This document shows, piece by piece, positions 49,901-59,781 of a DNA stretch of 64,000 nucleotides. Positions within the stretch are counted from its first letter, which is position 1. Each line of letters opens with the position of its first letter. This DNA is from Rhynchopus euleeides (Eukaryota; Euglenozoa; Diplonemea; Diplonemida; Diplonemidae). A program made the translations under genes and the position numbers. Under the pieces are notes generated by a model that saw only the letters and a list, made by a program, of their open reading frames with translations, did no database searches and had not been told where the DNA came from. Location: assembly GCA_963210315.1 (NCBI GenBank), contig OY723305.1, positions 1,736,001 through 1,800,000 of the forward strand, given 5' to 3'.

Positions 49901-52720
49901 GCCCCCAGCCCGGAGATCCTGCAAGACGTTGTAGACGACTCTGCGGGTTTCTCCCACGACACCGGGATGGCTATTTGTGCAGAAATCAAGTCTCACGTTT
50001 TCTCGACATCCCCCGGGCCGCTCCGGATTATGTACCGGGCAAGGGATGGCGAGGCCACTCCCCTCCGGCAGCGCAACAGCTTCGACTGTCTCGGGGCCAT
50101 GCTACACGCGCGCCTGATCAGGGAAGGGCGCACAGCGCCCCAGTCCGAGCGCATCGCCCGCCGGAAGGAAGGTGCGCAGCAGAACCTCCGCAGAACCTCA
50201 GCGCTGCCCCTGCCGGTGCAATGGAAAGGGCAGGCGGCGGCGATGACGGCAGGGGCTCGACTATATTACGATGCCCTCGTAACTCGTTGGGACAGCAAGG
50301 ACATCAGGCGATGGAGGGGCCTCTTCGTCGCCGCGCTCTGGTCTGGCCCACCTCGCAGAGCACAGGAGATTGTGCTGTGTGTCCTCCATCAGGCGCACCG
50401 GGTGGACCCCGCTGTCGCCCCCCCCTACCGGCAGATCACCACATGGGCCAAGCAGATCAAAAAGTGGAGTCACAGCAGGGTGCTGTCCGAGGCAGCCTGG
50501 GGGAGTAGAGAGAGGCTTGAGGGGACAGGCCCCTTCGCGCTTTTCTGGGCCGCCCTGCAGGGGATTGAATGGCGCTGGAGTGCTGCGACCACCCTGGCTT
50601 ACACTGACGAAGCTGGTCGCGATGTCACCTTCGACCCTGTTGCTGCAACACCGAGCGCCTGGGCTATCTTTGCACACGACCTCCGCCAATCCCTGCGTAA
50701 CGCAACGGCGAAGAAGCTGGCCGAACGCAGAGACGACTTCCAAGGAGCAGAGCACGGCATTGACGGGAGGGTGACACGTTGCGTCCTGGAGGGAGAGGGC
50801 GCTGCAATCACGGGGTACCAGCGAGGCCTCCTCCGCTCCGTTGTTGCAGGGGCGGTGCCTGCTCGTGGGCGCACAGGTCTGGGGGAGGTGTGCCGATACT
50901 GCACATCTGGGACCCCGGAGACGGTATCACACCTGTGGTGGGACTGCGCGGCATGGGAGCCAGTCCGCCAGAAGCACCCCATAGCAGCGAGGGACCGGAC
51001 GGCCTGGCCGGCATGCCTGGCCCAGTGCGGGGTGGCGCCCATTTACAGATACAGCGTCCCGGAGAACGAGCAGCCGCTGCCCATGTCCTTTGCGGACAGG
51101 ATCACCACCGTGGCACAGCTCCACCGCTACTTCATCGCAGTCCTGGCGGCGCGACAGGAGAAGGACGGGCTGCTCGACCGCTCTGTGCGCCATCACCGTA
51201 CTACCGTCTACCCCTGGGAGTGGAGCACCCCTAACCCCGAGAGTGCCTCCATCCCTGCACTGGCGCCTTCCGAAGTCAAGCAGACGTGGGGCAAGCGGCC
51301 CCCAGGCATGTGGGTGGCCCTCTGCGACTGGCTAAGGGGCCTAAAGTGGGGACCGCAGGGGAGTGAGCATACTGTGACCCTGATGGAGCTGGCCGTGGAC
51401 TTCGAGCTATCAACTGGCCTTACCCTCCCAGACACCGTGACGCGCCGCATCCGCCCCCCCGCCCACGTGGACCCGAATAGGAAGGGCGCGAGGGAGGCCC
51501 GCTCGCGCATCCCTGCAGACACAGCCCCAGGGCTCACCCTGTACTTTGACGGTGGTGCGCGCGACAATGGCACCCCCTTCGCCGTGGCGGGGGCAGGGGC
51601 GGTGCTATACCAAGACGGTTGCAAGGTTTCAGAGAAAGTACTCCCGCTGCTGAACGTGCGTAGCAACAACATTGCTGAGTACGAGGCGCTCCGTGCAGGT
51701 CTGCGCCTCCTCGAGAGGGGTGATGCCCCTGAGGGCCCAGTCACAGTGCGGGGCGACTCCCAGGTGGTGCTGCGCCAGCTCCAAGGGGACTCATTGTGCC
51801 GGGATGCCGCCCTCCGTCCTCTGTTCCTCAGCACGTCCCGGCTAGCTGCGGACCTCCAACCGAGGTTCACTCTCACATACGAGCATGTGAAGAGGGAATC
51901 CAACACAGATGCTGATGCCCTCAGTAACGCCGCGATGGACGAGGCTGAAAGGCTGGGGGCCTCACGGCAGCAGCTCCAGCAGGACCTCACGGTGTTCCAG
52001 AGCAGTATCCTGGGGAAGGCTGCCTCGCTGAAGGGGCTCTGCAGCATGGTGACGAAAGTAGGCACTGGGCCCTGGCATTGCGGCCATGCTGCCAACTCAA
52101 CAGTCCTCACGGCGATCGGTGGATCTGTGGCGGCGGGCCTGTCGAGGAGGGCCCAGCTGAACCCTGCCACTGAGTCGGTGATGCGCAGCCTCCAAGCGCA
52201 CCTGGCTGTGCCAGCCCCCAGCCGGACGGATACAGTGTTCCATGATCGCGGAATGGCGTGGGCCGCTACCTTCGCTCCGCAGCCGCACTACCCTGAGGGT
52301 TGGCAGCAATCGGCCCAGCAGTGGGCGGCGCGTGGTCGGCAGGCCAACAGCCGGGTAGGGCGCCCATGGGAGCGGAGGGGCGCTGCCCCCCGAACTGCTC
52401 CCCCTGGTGCCAGGAGGAACGCAAAGGTGCTTGCCTGCAAGTTGCATTGGAAGCCCCGTTGCTCGGCATGCCAGAAGCGGCGCCTCCCGGAGGAGGTGTG
52501 CTGCCGCAACCACCACAAGGAGGGGGACGGGCTCCCGGTCACTATGGGCTTCTGCAAACGCCACAGCATGGACCGATGCGGTGACTGCTACAGCGATGGC
52601 AAAACACTACCACATTGCTGCCAAGCACACCACGCCGGCTATGCTGCACGCCCTCCTCCCCGGAGTGGCACTGAGTTGGCCCCACACTCTAACCCGAGTG
52701 GGGCCTCCGCTGTGACGTAG
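46988..52720 (+). CDS. Retrotransposon ORF2: OTU, AP endonuclease, reverse transcriptase, RNase H
   Basis: 1910 residues from the first ATG (46988) to TAG; the frame is open right back to the ORF1 stop at 46594, so translation may also enter by readthrough. Domains: an OTU-type cysteine protease (Asp10-Gly-Asn-Cys13, His120); an AP-like endonuclease (Asn196, Glu219, Asp348/Asn350, Asp397, His425); a reverse transcriptase with DFKKCFDTV (Asp874), GIMQGCPIS and the catalytic FVDD (Asp966/967); a CRYC...H...C zinc site (from 1302); RNase H (Asp1521, Glu1564, Asp1590, Asp1643); and a C-terminal Cys/His-rich tail. The RNase H with NNIAEYEAL resembles the archaeal-like type acquired by plant L1 elements. 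All catalytic residues appear intact, so the copy may be active. Confidence 0.9.
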   Translation: MALRVPVPKDGNCQYAGLAEQCAEWTAGGLRAAVASSMRQNAERRASYVPDHDDPQAPTSYDDYVEKQTRPGTYGDAATLRVAAEVLDAQVWLLASNSKQCMTRCGEGAKVLGLTWRPFHYDVLRFPLSLARELAVTPTNQWDIPAALPMPTPATADGTRVPTPVQGSTASPPPRRLRHPAYQLTTPGVIRLATANVTSLQTHLGDVAGLKADVVALQETRVPDPSKGTHNGYFAAHGWAMHWGKGMPRVAGANGREQTRPGGVAVMAKEGLVAQVVQPKTAQEQKLYDSTRMVHVVLAIGDGKTALHILSVYGHSGTEVGEQREALLQETLDLAAGLGQVPVLLMGDLNTNPETSATLSQACRVGGWVDVATTHAELAQQSVQNTCWASENGTRLDICLMNSCAAPALRRVEVAKRGDYDIPTHCPLFVDLDLTAFRRPKKICILPTPFPAGKPKLGDAAARGIMQDVLAEGELRHGATAAQLLHRASTCGERFLKRVHVGHLERQEAAYTGRAEGYHMQWSRAATKHHPASARGAGDTNTRAKDGLLGNLRCLVQEGLKRLQADAPYGLTNGEKHAWNAAKKRLREGGLPQGLQAALTNTTSQLPDLEILEQALIALEGSQRGMFDRLRDARIRTWKARMQKAWTYEAGQVFAYLADRFCAPATFMRREDGSFTACPKEADELLRSDTAWGGYFRKYATTPEPRWDTFRQKYLRFLPEVADMECKTITAEDVGKALAKMSTSTSPGLHGWRVHELRQLPHELLRLFAEVFNEVERSGEWPEQLMHAMICLIPKPGSSGEPLSQRPISITPVLYRVWAAIRVKPALKWLEIIAPEDLHGCRPGHGAEDLIWHLAARIEEAHLTGRPLHGVALDFKKCFDTVPIDLTFRLAAELGFDARVLRTLRAAYRTMQRHFRASGTIGEGFLPTNGIMQGCPISVVLINVLVGVWMRMVEHRQDTRALSFVDDVYATAPSPEILQDVVDDSAGFSHDTGMAICAEIKSHVFSTSPGPLRIMYRARDGEATPLRQRNSFDCLGAMLHARLIREGRTAPQSERIARRKEGAQQNLRRTSALPLPVQWKGQAAAMTAGARLYYDALVTRWDSKDIRRWRGLFVAALWSGPPRRAQEIVLCVLHQAHRVDPAVAPPYRQITTWAKQIKKWSHSRVLSEAAWGSRERLEGTGPFALFWAALQGIEWRWSAATTLAYTDEAGRDVTFDPVAATPSAWAIFAHDLRQSLRNATAKKLAERRDDFQGAEHGIDGRVTRCVLEGEGAAITGYQRGLLRSVVAGAVPARGRTGLGEVCRYCTSGTPETVSHLWWDCAAWEPVRQKHPIAARDRTAWPACLAQCGVAPIYRYSVPENEQPLPMSFADRITTVAQLHRYFIAVLAARQEKDGLLDRSVRHHRTTVYPWEWSTPNPESASIPALAPSEVKQTWGKRPPGMWVALCDWLRGLKWGPQGSEHTVTLMELAVDFELSTGLTLPDTVTRRIRPPAHVDPNRKGAREARSRIPADTAPGLTLYFDGGARDNGTPFAVAGAGAVLYQDGCKVSEKVLPLLNVRSNNIAEYEALRAGLRLLERGDAPEGPVTVRGDSQVVLRQLQGDSLCRDAALRPLFLSTSRLAADLQPRFTLTYEHVKRESNTDADALSNAAMDEAERLGASRQQLQQDLTVFQSSILGKAASLKGLCSMVTKVGTGPWHCGHAANSTVLTAIGGSVAAGLSRRAQLNPATESVMRSLQAHLAVPAPSRTDTVFHDRGMAWAATFAPQPHYPEGWQQSAQQWAARGRQANSRVGRPWERRGAAPRTAPPGARRNAKVLACKLHWKPRCSACQKRRLPEEVCCRNHHKEGDGLPVTMGFCKRHSMDRCGDCYSDGKTLPHCCQAHHAGYAARPPPRSGTELAPHSNPSGASAVT

Positions 52721-52730
52721 AAATGGGCGG

Positions 52731-52783
52731 GGGTGGGCAATGATCCGCGCAGGATCTCCCCACACAAAACGTGGTCACCACAC
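52731..52783 (+). repeat. 53-bp dispersed sequence shared with 28189-28242
   Basis: Begins 11 bp after the ORF2 stop and matches the reverse complement of 28189-28242 at about 85%. It also lies about 140 bp upstream of the next gene's ATG, so it could be a retroelement tail or a leader element. Confidence 0.55.
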
Positions 52784-52924
52784 CCACGCGAACCCTTCTG
52801 CAGCCATCCACACCCACCCACACCCCTCCCTCCGCACTCCAGGGCCGATCGCGCCCCCCCCCCCCCCCCTCCCCTCACGTGGCCGGGCGTGGTGGGTGGG
52901 GCGGGGACGGGTGTGCGTGCCACC

Positions 52925-53692
52925 ATGGCAGACCTCCTGGAGCGGGACACGGAAGGCATCGCTGATTCCTCCTCATCCGCCTCCACGGCAGGCCTGCTCG
53001 GACCCGAGGACGTGCCCCTGCTGGGCACGCAGGCCGCCTTCAGCGACCTGTGCGGCTGGCTTGCCGTGGTGGGGTTCTTCGCTGCGTGTGTGGTGGCGTC
53101 GGGGCGGCTGCTCACCCCGCCCACATCGAGGCCATCCATAGTCGTCGTTGCGACGCTCCTCATCGCCGATTTCACAAACTTCTACGGCAGTGTCCTCGGG
53201 GAGGCCCCCGAGTGGCAGATGGTGGTCGCGGTGGTGTTCCTCTTCAACGACGCTGTGATGCTCTACTGCATCCGCACCATCTCGGGCCCTGTAAGCGAGT
53301 CTGCCACAACAGAGCTGCGCCGCATGCTTGCCGCAGCAGCAGGCATGGTGGCGGTGGTCGCACTGCAGGCAGGCGTCCTGGCCCCACCGGCCCGCACACT
53401 CGCCATCGAACTGGGTCTCATCAGCGCAGCGTGCAACATCGCCGCACGCCTGTGGCGCCTGCCTGCCCCAGCCAGCACAGCCCCTGTTGCCCACCAGGTG
53501 TTTCTCGCCGTTGCGGCGCAGGTGATGTACAGCACCGCCATCCTGTCGCACCCCGACAACGCCAAAGGCAGGCCTTACCTCGAAGAGTCTGCCCCCTGGG
53601 TGGCTGGGAGCCTGATCCCAGCCGTGTTGGAGTACCGCAGCTCGGCAGAGCAGCACGAAAGACACAGGAAGCAGAGGGTCTCCATTGTGTAG
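52925..53692 (+). CDS. Unknown multi-pass membrane protein
   Basis: A 255-residue frame from ATG 52925 (GCCACCATGG, a strong start context) to TAG. The first 35 residues are acidic and Ser-rich. Seven hydrophobic segments follow, at about 40-60 (LCGWLAVVGFFAACVVASG), 75-95 (IVVVATLLIADFTNFYG), 100-120 (VVAVVFLFNDAVMLYCI), 135-155, 160-175, 192-208 and 225-238. The tail is short, charged and basic (EQHERHRKQRVSIV). The count and the polar residues within helices (Asp, Asn, Tyr) recall seven-helix proteins, but no retinal lysine or receptor motif is evident. Family unknown. A CTCCAG|G site 83 nt upstream may be an acceptor. Confidence 0.7.
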   Translation: MADLLERDTEGIADSSSSASTAGLLGPEDVPLLGTQAAFSDLCGWLAVVGFFAACVVASGRLLTPPTSRPSIVVVATLLIADFTNFYGSVLGEAPEWQMVVAVVFLFNDAVMLYCIRTISGPVSESATTELRRMLAAAAGMVAVVALQAGVLAPPARTLAIELGLISAACNIAARLWRLPAPASTAPVAHQVFLAVAAQVMYSTAILSHPDNAKGRPYLEESAPWVAGSLIPAVLEYRSSAEQHERHRKQRVSIV

Positions 53693-54953
53693 GGGTGGGG
53701 GGTGGTGGTGTGCAGTAGGGGGGGCCAGGACAGAAGGCCTGGCGTTTCGAAATGGGGGGGGTGGGGTGTGGGGATGTCAATACATCTGCATGGGATTTGG
53801 AGTGGTGGGGCTTGCCGTGTTGGGTGCCATCGGTGCCACAGTGGGCTGGTAGAAATTAGCGGGGCCGGCAAACCAGGGGGGTGGGGGGGAGAGGGGGATG
53901 GGGGGGGGGCCCTAAGGGTGTCGTTATCTCCACCTGCATGCATTGCCTGTTTTCACATGAGGGATATGTCAGGGGTCCACTTACACGGGGCAGATAGGCG
54001 CGGGATGGGTGGGCCAAGAAGGGACGGCAGAAGCTGCTCCAACGAAACGGCAGCACGCACGCACTCCCCCCACCCCTCCCCCCTCGTTCGATAGATAGCC
54101 GGCAAAGGAAAGGGGGTTTTTGTTCTCTCATCGTGTGCCTCGCAGGGTGGGTCCAGGGGAGGGGGGGGGGGGTGGGAGTGAGGCCGCACACCTCTCGAAG
54201 GGTAGAGAAGAGAAAGAACTGCAAAAGAAGCCATCACAGTGCCGTTTGCGGGAGCAATGCCCACACTGCAATCATATGGGGGGGCCCGGGGTGGGGGGGG
54301 ACGCGTGGGCTGTGGGGGGTGAGGTGTGTGTCCAGGGGAGGTAGTACCTGGGCACGTGTGAGACGATCCCTGCGTGGTGATTCGGGCCGTCACCCGTGTC
54401 GATTGTTTTAGTCATCCCTGCAGCAGGTGTGTTGCCAGGGGATACGCAGGCATGGTGTTGTGCGTATCTGCTGGTGGTTCTGGTGGTGTGTACCGCCACA
54501 GAAGGCGGTAGACCAGAGCTTCTCGTCTTCAGAGGTACAGGCAGGAGAGGGCAGGGCAGGGGGCACGTGCCGCATAGCGGAACATAGAGTGCAGCGAGCC
54601 TTGCGGTGAGTGGCGTTGTGTTATGTTGTGTTGTGTGTGTCTGACCTAGCCCGAGCCCGATCAGGTTGCTGCAGGGCTGCGGTGGGCAGGTGTGGCAGTG
54701 ACGCGGAAGGGAAGCCAGTCGTGGGGGGTCAGGGGGTGTTAGCGTTGGTTATTGGCTCTGTTGTGGTGTTGTGTTTCGTGTGGCATATGTGTGTGTATGT
54801 GTGGCACACCCACCATCACCCGCGGCAGCATCACACACACACACACACAGCGAGGCGGCAGAGGCAGAGGCATCGTTAGACACAGCAGCACACCGGCACC
54901 TTCATCAGAGCAGTAACACCGGGAAGGCGCAGCTCGACAGAAGGGGAGCCGCA
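53693..54953. other. Intergenic region
   Basis: G-rich (53690-54330), then mixed and GT/CA repeats. No gene supported. ACACACACAG|C at 54841-54851 may be the acceptor for the next gene. Confidence 0.5.
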
Positions 54954-56594
54954 ATGGCAAGCCAGGCGATGCAGATGTTCAGGGAGCGCCTGCTGCGGAA
55001 GGCGTACCGCCCTGGGAGGCGTCCTGCCGACTGCCCGCAGGACGTGCCGCAGTGCGAGGAGGAGTTCGAGGCGCTGCTGCAGGTGGCGGTGGAGAACCAG
55101 CCGATGGACCGCGGGGTGTGGCACGCGAAGTGCAACGAGTTCTCCGACAAGTGGGAGCACATCTGCCACTGGGTGCACCCGTCCCGGCTGGCCGACTCGC
55201 TGACGGAGCAGATGGAGCTGGAGTGGGCGGGGGAGTACCCCGCTCGCCCTGAGGCGGGGAAGGCAAAGGCCAAGGTGAAGTCGAACGTGAAGGCACAGCG
55301 CTTCAAGTGCCCCGAGTGCGAGGTGGAGTGCAACAGCTACGCGCAGTACACAATCCACGCCCAGGGCAGCAAGCACCTGGAGATGGTGGAGGCTGTGCGC
55401 CAGCGTGAGGCCTTCTACGGGCGGACGTACGAGTCGCCCGGTGCGGTGCCGCTGGACACGGAGGGCGCGCCGGCCGGTGCAAGCCCGCAGGCGTACTTCA
55501 AGCGCGACGCGGACGCGCCTGCCCCGCCCACACCCGAGAAGAAGCCGCTTGCGGCGAAGAAGACGCGGAAGCGTGCGGCCCTGATGACGACGTACGCCAC
55601 CTTCCTGGCAATGAGCACAGTGTCGATGGCGACCACGAAGCAGCAGTTCGAGCAGGACAACGGGGAGTTCTACGAGCCGTCGATGGAGACGTTCGGGTGC
55701 TGGGGCCCTGGGTGCAACACCCACTCGCCGTACTGCCTGGGTGTGGACACACAGGACACGGCTGAGGGGAGCGACTGTGCGGATGACGACGAGGACGATG
55801 ACAACCGGAAGAAGAAGCAGCACAAACTGGGTGGGCATGCACACGCACACGGATCTTCGTCATACCTGAACCCGGATGCGGAACCGTTCCTGGGCGGACG
55901 TGCCTACTCGCTGCCGACACACGACAGGTGGAGCGACGACAGCGACTCGGGTTCCACAGCAGAGAGCACACCTGCCCACAGCGCCACACGGTCGTCACTC
56001 TCTGAGCGTGACGAGGAGATTGGGCGCCTGGCACAGCTGATCGACCTGGAACTGCAGACATCGATTCGCGGAGCACAGATGCGGGACCTGCGTGCTGCCG
56101 ACACACACACCCTCGCCTCCGCACTTCTGCACGCCTGTGGGCGCCACAGCCCCGAGTGCGTTGGGCAGCTGGTGCACGACATCGGCAGCGAGGAGCTGAA
56201 CGAGATGCTGGGTGGCGACCTGGTGGCACGCATGGCGGCAGGTGCACGTGTCGTCGACACGGAGGCGATGGACTACCTCGAGGCGCAGCACGCGGACGAG
56301 GCGAACACACGCGAGGCGGTGGCCTACTCGGGCGCGCTCAGCCTGGGCATGGCACTGTGCTGCACGGGCCTGCTGACTGCCGAGCTGCTGGGCACGGCGC
56401 TGCAGCAGTACGTGCGCAACATGACGAGCGCCGACCTGCTCCCCCCCTCCGCCTCGGAGACCGCCCTGTCCATGGCGACAAAGCTCAGCTCCAAGCTGGC
56501 CTCCGCCGAGATCGACACCACAGGCTTCGCCGTCCCCGACACCAACAGCACCACGCCCCGCCGCCTCCGCCACATCCTTGCGGCGCTGGCATGA
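54954..56594 (+). CDS. C2H2 (U1-like) zinc-finger protein
   Basis: A 546-residue frame from ATG 54954 (GCAATGG) to TGA; an upstream in-frame extension is CA-repeat leader. Residues about 1-100 form a helical, Trp/Cys-containing region (CEEEFEALLQVAVENQPMDR). One clear zinc finger follows at about 120-146: CPEC, 12 residues, H, 5 residues, H (FKCPECEVECNSY, then HAQGSKH), the spacing of U1-type RNA-binding fingers. Then come Lys/Ala linkers, an acidic run (DDDEDDDN), a His/Gly patch, and a helical C-terminus with a hydrophobic stretch (SGALSLGMALCCTGLLTAEL) that may be buried or membrane-associated. RNA binding is inferred from the finger only. Confidence 0.7.
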   Translation: MASQAMQMFRERLLRKAYRPGRRPADCPQDVPQCEEEFEALLQVAVENQPMDRGVWHAKCNEFSDKWEHICHWVHPSRLADSLTEQMELEWAGEYPARPEAGKAKAKVKSNVKAQRFKCPECEVECNSYAQYTIHAQGSKHLEMVEAVRQREAFYGRTYESPGAVPLDTEGAPAGASPQAYFKRDADAPAPPTPEKKPLAAKKTRKRAALMTTYATFLAMSTVSMATTKQQFEQDNGEFYEPSMETFGCWGPGCNTHSPYCLGVDTQDTAEGSDCADDDEDDDNRKKKQHKLGGHAHAHGSSSYLNPDAEPFLGGRAYSLPTHDRWSDDSDSGSTAESTPAHSATRSSLSERDEEIGRLAQLIDLELQTSIRGAQMRDLRAADTHTLASALLHACGRHSPECVGQLVHDIGSEELNEMLGGDLVARMAAGARVVDTEAMDYLEAQHADEANTREAVAYSGALSLGMALCCTGLLTAELLGTALQQYVRNMTSADLLPPSASETALSMATKLSSKLASAEIDTTGFAVPDTNSTTPRRLRHILAALA

Positions 56595-58134
56595 CCCGCT
56601 TCTGCCGCAAGCCCCACCCGCTCTCTGCAGAGCGCCGCGGCGCTTGCAGCCCTTTGCGGCCATCGCTTCTGCATGCCCCGACACACCCGCGAGAACCTAA
56701 CTTCGCCACAGCGCACCTCCCCTCCCTGTGCCTGTTGATGCCGGGAGCCCTCCTCAATACCCCCGGAATTATCAACTGACCCACCCCCCCTCCCCCCGTG
56801 GCTGCCCCTTCCTTTCGATATTTTTTCCTTCTGTGCGTGCGACCACCGCTGCCCTCTTCTAAATGCTCTCCGGCCCTCCCGCGACGTCGTGCCGAGAAGT
56901 GCCCTGTTGTTGGTGTCTGCGGGAGAACCTTCCCCACCACCTCACACCCGACACACCTGACACCCACACCCCCTGCATGAACGCCGAGTGAAGGGTGGGG
57001 TGTCCAGGCTTGGCCACCCCTATTTCCCGCCCCACTCCCGCTCTGTGAGCTCTCGCTCCACCCTCAACTGTGTGGCATGGCCATCCCCGCCCCCCACCCC
57101 CTCCCCCTCCCGGCTGGCCAGCGACCCACTTCCTCTGGCGACTTCCGTTGATGAAATAACGCCTTCGGTGTCTCGCTGGCTCAGCAGCTTTGCAGCTGAG
57201 GTGCAACCCCCCTCTGGAACACGTTAATCTGTGTGTCTGAGGGGGTTGAACCGCACATCATAGATTGGCCTCTTCTGCCTTAGGAGGGGAGGAGGGAGCA
57301 GGGCGCAGGGCGAGGCCAAGGGATTTTGAGTTTTAACATTTAAGTCCCTCCGGGAGGGGGGTGGGGGAGGGGGGGGGGGTGAGCTACAGTGGAAGTATTA
57401 AAAGGCCAACCCCTCCTTTTTATCCTTGCATCACTCCGGAGTCTCCCCCCCCTCCCCCCCTCCCCCCCCCAAAAAAAAAGACGCATACACGCGCGTGCCA
57501 CACAAAAGGGCGGGAGGGGAGGGGGGGGGGGGGGACCCGCAAGGCAACCCCCCCTTTTCTCCCTCCCCCCGCCCTCTCTCTCTCTCCCCCCCTCTGTGAT
57601 GCAGATCACTCCCCCACCAGAAGGGACCCGGAACCCTCTGCCCCATCTTGCATCTTCCATCCCCCCCCCCCCCACACCCCCACCCACACCCACGCCAGCC
57701 ACTGCGTTTTTCAGCCTCCTTGGCGCCCCCCCCCCCCCCCCCCCCCGGCAACTCTGCTCTGGGGGAGACGGGGGGAGAAGGGGGGGGGAGGGAATCGGGG
57801 GAGAGAGAGGTCTGTGCTGCGATGCCCCCCCACACACACGACCTGCACTGCTATATGCACTGCACTTCGCAAACAGGGCAGCGCGGCGCACCGCCCCTCG
57901 CTCCTCCTCCCTGCCTCCCCCCCCGCCTCTGAGATTACCTGCTGGAAACGCCTATTGCAGTGGCACGGCGGGGTGGGGTTGGGTGTGGGTGGGTGGGTGG
58001 GTATGGGGTGGTGGCGGTGGCGGTGGTGGTGTAGGGAGAGAGGTAGAGGGGGATGTGGCACCACAACAGTTATTCTGCCCCTGATTCTTCCGCCCCCTTC
58101 AGTGGCACTCCTCTCTGGAGCGGGGGGGGGGGGG
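56595..58134. other. Gene-free region, homopolymer-rich
   Basis: C and G runs and CT/CA repeats. The longest frames are Pro/Gly-rich artefacts of these. No gene supported. The last bases are a G run ending at the TA where the E3 element begins. Confidence 0.6.
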
Positions 58135-58136
58135 TA

Positions 58137-59284
58137 GGGGGGGTCAAATGGGGGTGACAAACACGATTTTTCAAAAAACCGGCGCAGAGGCCCCAAAGCC
58201 CCCGTAAACCCTCCAAACCCCCCCAGATCGGTCCGGAAACCCATCGAACCCCACTTTTCCACCATTCCGGGCACCTCAGGTGCCCGAATTGGGGTACCTA
58301 AATTTTGTGCCACCGTTTGGTACCGGACAGTGCCACTGTGTGGGAGGTTGGAAAAGAAAATGCCCCAACACACCACATCTGAGGGTTGCAATGCATGTTG
58401 CTTGCCAACCACGTCATCCGGTGGGTGTCAGGCGCTATGTAGGTGGCATGAGCCAGGTCTTCGATGTGTTCTGGCTTGTATATGTACCTCCCTGCCTGCG
58501 GCACAGGCACTGCCTTTGTCCCCCACACCAGCCACAGAGAGCGTATTGTACTCGGTCCACGGTTGCTGATTCATTGTGATGCGTTGTATCCTCGAGTGAA
58601 CGTCACACACTAGTGGCACCACCACCCGCCATCCGAGAGCTGTATTGACTTTGCGCCCTTCCGTTGCATTCGCCTCGCCACGCATATTGCACCGTTCAGT
58701 ACCAGTGCTCTTGGGCCAGGCAAAGTAGACCGCAGCAACTACCAATTCTGGCACAATGGGTACCACGACAGCGCACTTCGTGTGTTCCCGGAATGTACAG
58801 CTCGTGTTGCAACAGTCGTTGTCAACACATCCCGGTTGTGGAGCACTGCTGCACAGGAATCACACGACCATCTGGACTTGTTCCGTACCTACAGGCAGCC
58901 TCCCGGTGCATGGTGGCAGGGAGGTACATATACAAGCCAGAACACATCGAAGACCTGGCTAATGCCACCTACATAGCGCCTGACACCCACCGGATGACGT
59001 GGTTGGCAAGCAACATGCATTGCAACCCTCAGATGTGGTGTGTTGGGGCATTTTCTTTTCCAACCTCCCACACAGTGGCACTGTCCGGTACCAAACGGTG
59101 GCACAAAATTTAGGTACCCCAATTCGGGCACCTGAGGTGCCCGGAATGGTGGAAAAGTGGGGTTCGATGGGTTTCCGGACCGATCTGGGGGGGTTTGGAG
59201 GGTTTACGGGGGCTTTGGGGCCTCTGCGCCGGTTTTTTGAAAAATCGTGTTTGTCCACGTAAAAGGGTGGCATTTGACCCCCCC
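58137..59284 (-). mobile_element. 1.15-kb foldback element (E3), copy B, inverted
   Basis: Near-identical reverse complement of 30763-31909, with the same G7-TCAAATG ends, the same arm asymmetry (mirrored) and TA at both flanks (58135-58136, 59285-59286). The right-hand TA is part of the CCTAGG next to the hAT element. Confidence 0.78.
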
Positions 59285-59299
59285 TAGGCATACAGTGCA

Positions 59300-59550
59300 A
59301 ACGATAATTATTATCGCACATATACCAGATACGATAATTTTCGGAAAATTATCGCATACGATAATTTATTATCGCATACGATAATCCATTATCGTATGAT
59401 GCGATAATCCCATTATCGTATACGAACGGATACGATAATTATTATCGTATATTATCGCATACGATAATCCCATTATCGTATGTTATCGCATACGATAATA
59501 ATTATCGTATCCGGTCGTATACGATAATGGGATTATCGTATGCGATACTT
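59300..59550. repeat. Subterminal CGATAAT/ATTATCG array
   Basis: About 20 copies of ACGATAAT, GCGATAAT or their complements in 250 bp, arranged as nested palindromes with GCATACG and GTATACG spacers. A shorter set lies at the other end (62497-62592). Such arrays are transposase-binding sites in other hAT elements; that role here is inferred. Confidence 0.8.
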
Positions 59551-59781
59551 ACTGGGTTGCACTATTCTTGAACACCACTGCCCTCGTCAGATTCCTTCAC
59601 ATACTCGTCCGTCATCAGGATTCATTGCCCCCCCCCCCCCAGTCCCTTCAACACCCTCGATGTCATCAGACATCGAGACAGAATTCGTCATCCCCCCCCC
59701 CCCACCCGCCCACCGAACAGCACAGGAACCACATCACGGACAGACGACCTGGCACGCCGCCCCCCCCCCCCATCCCCCCTT

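Larger units (their letters stand above)
44081..52783 (+). mobile_element. Non-LTR retrotransposon with OTU, endonuclease, RT and RNase H
   Basis: Two coding sections in one frame, separated by a single TAG. No long terminal repeats were found at the edges, and endonuclease plus RT order fits LINE-type elements. Both coding sections are intact, so the copy looks young. The 3' end is uncertain: the segment after ORF2 (52731-52783) has a relative at 28189-28242, but no A-tail or target duplication was identified. The host membrane-protein gene starts only 205 bp after ORF2. Confidence 0.75.
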
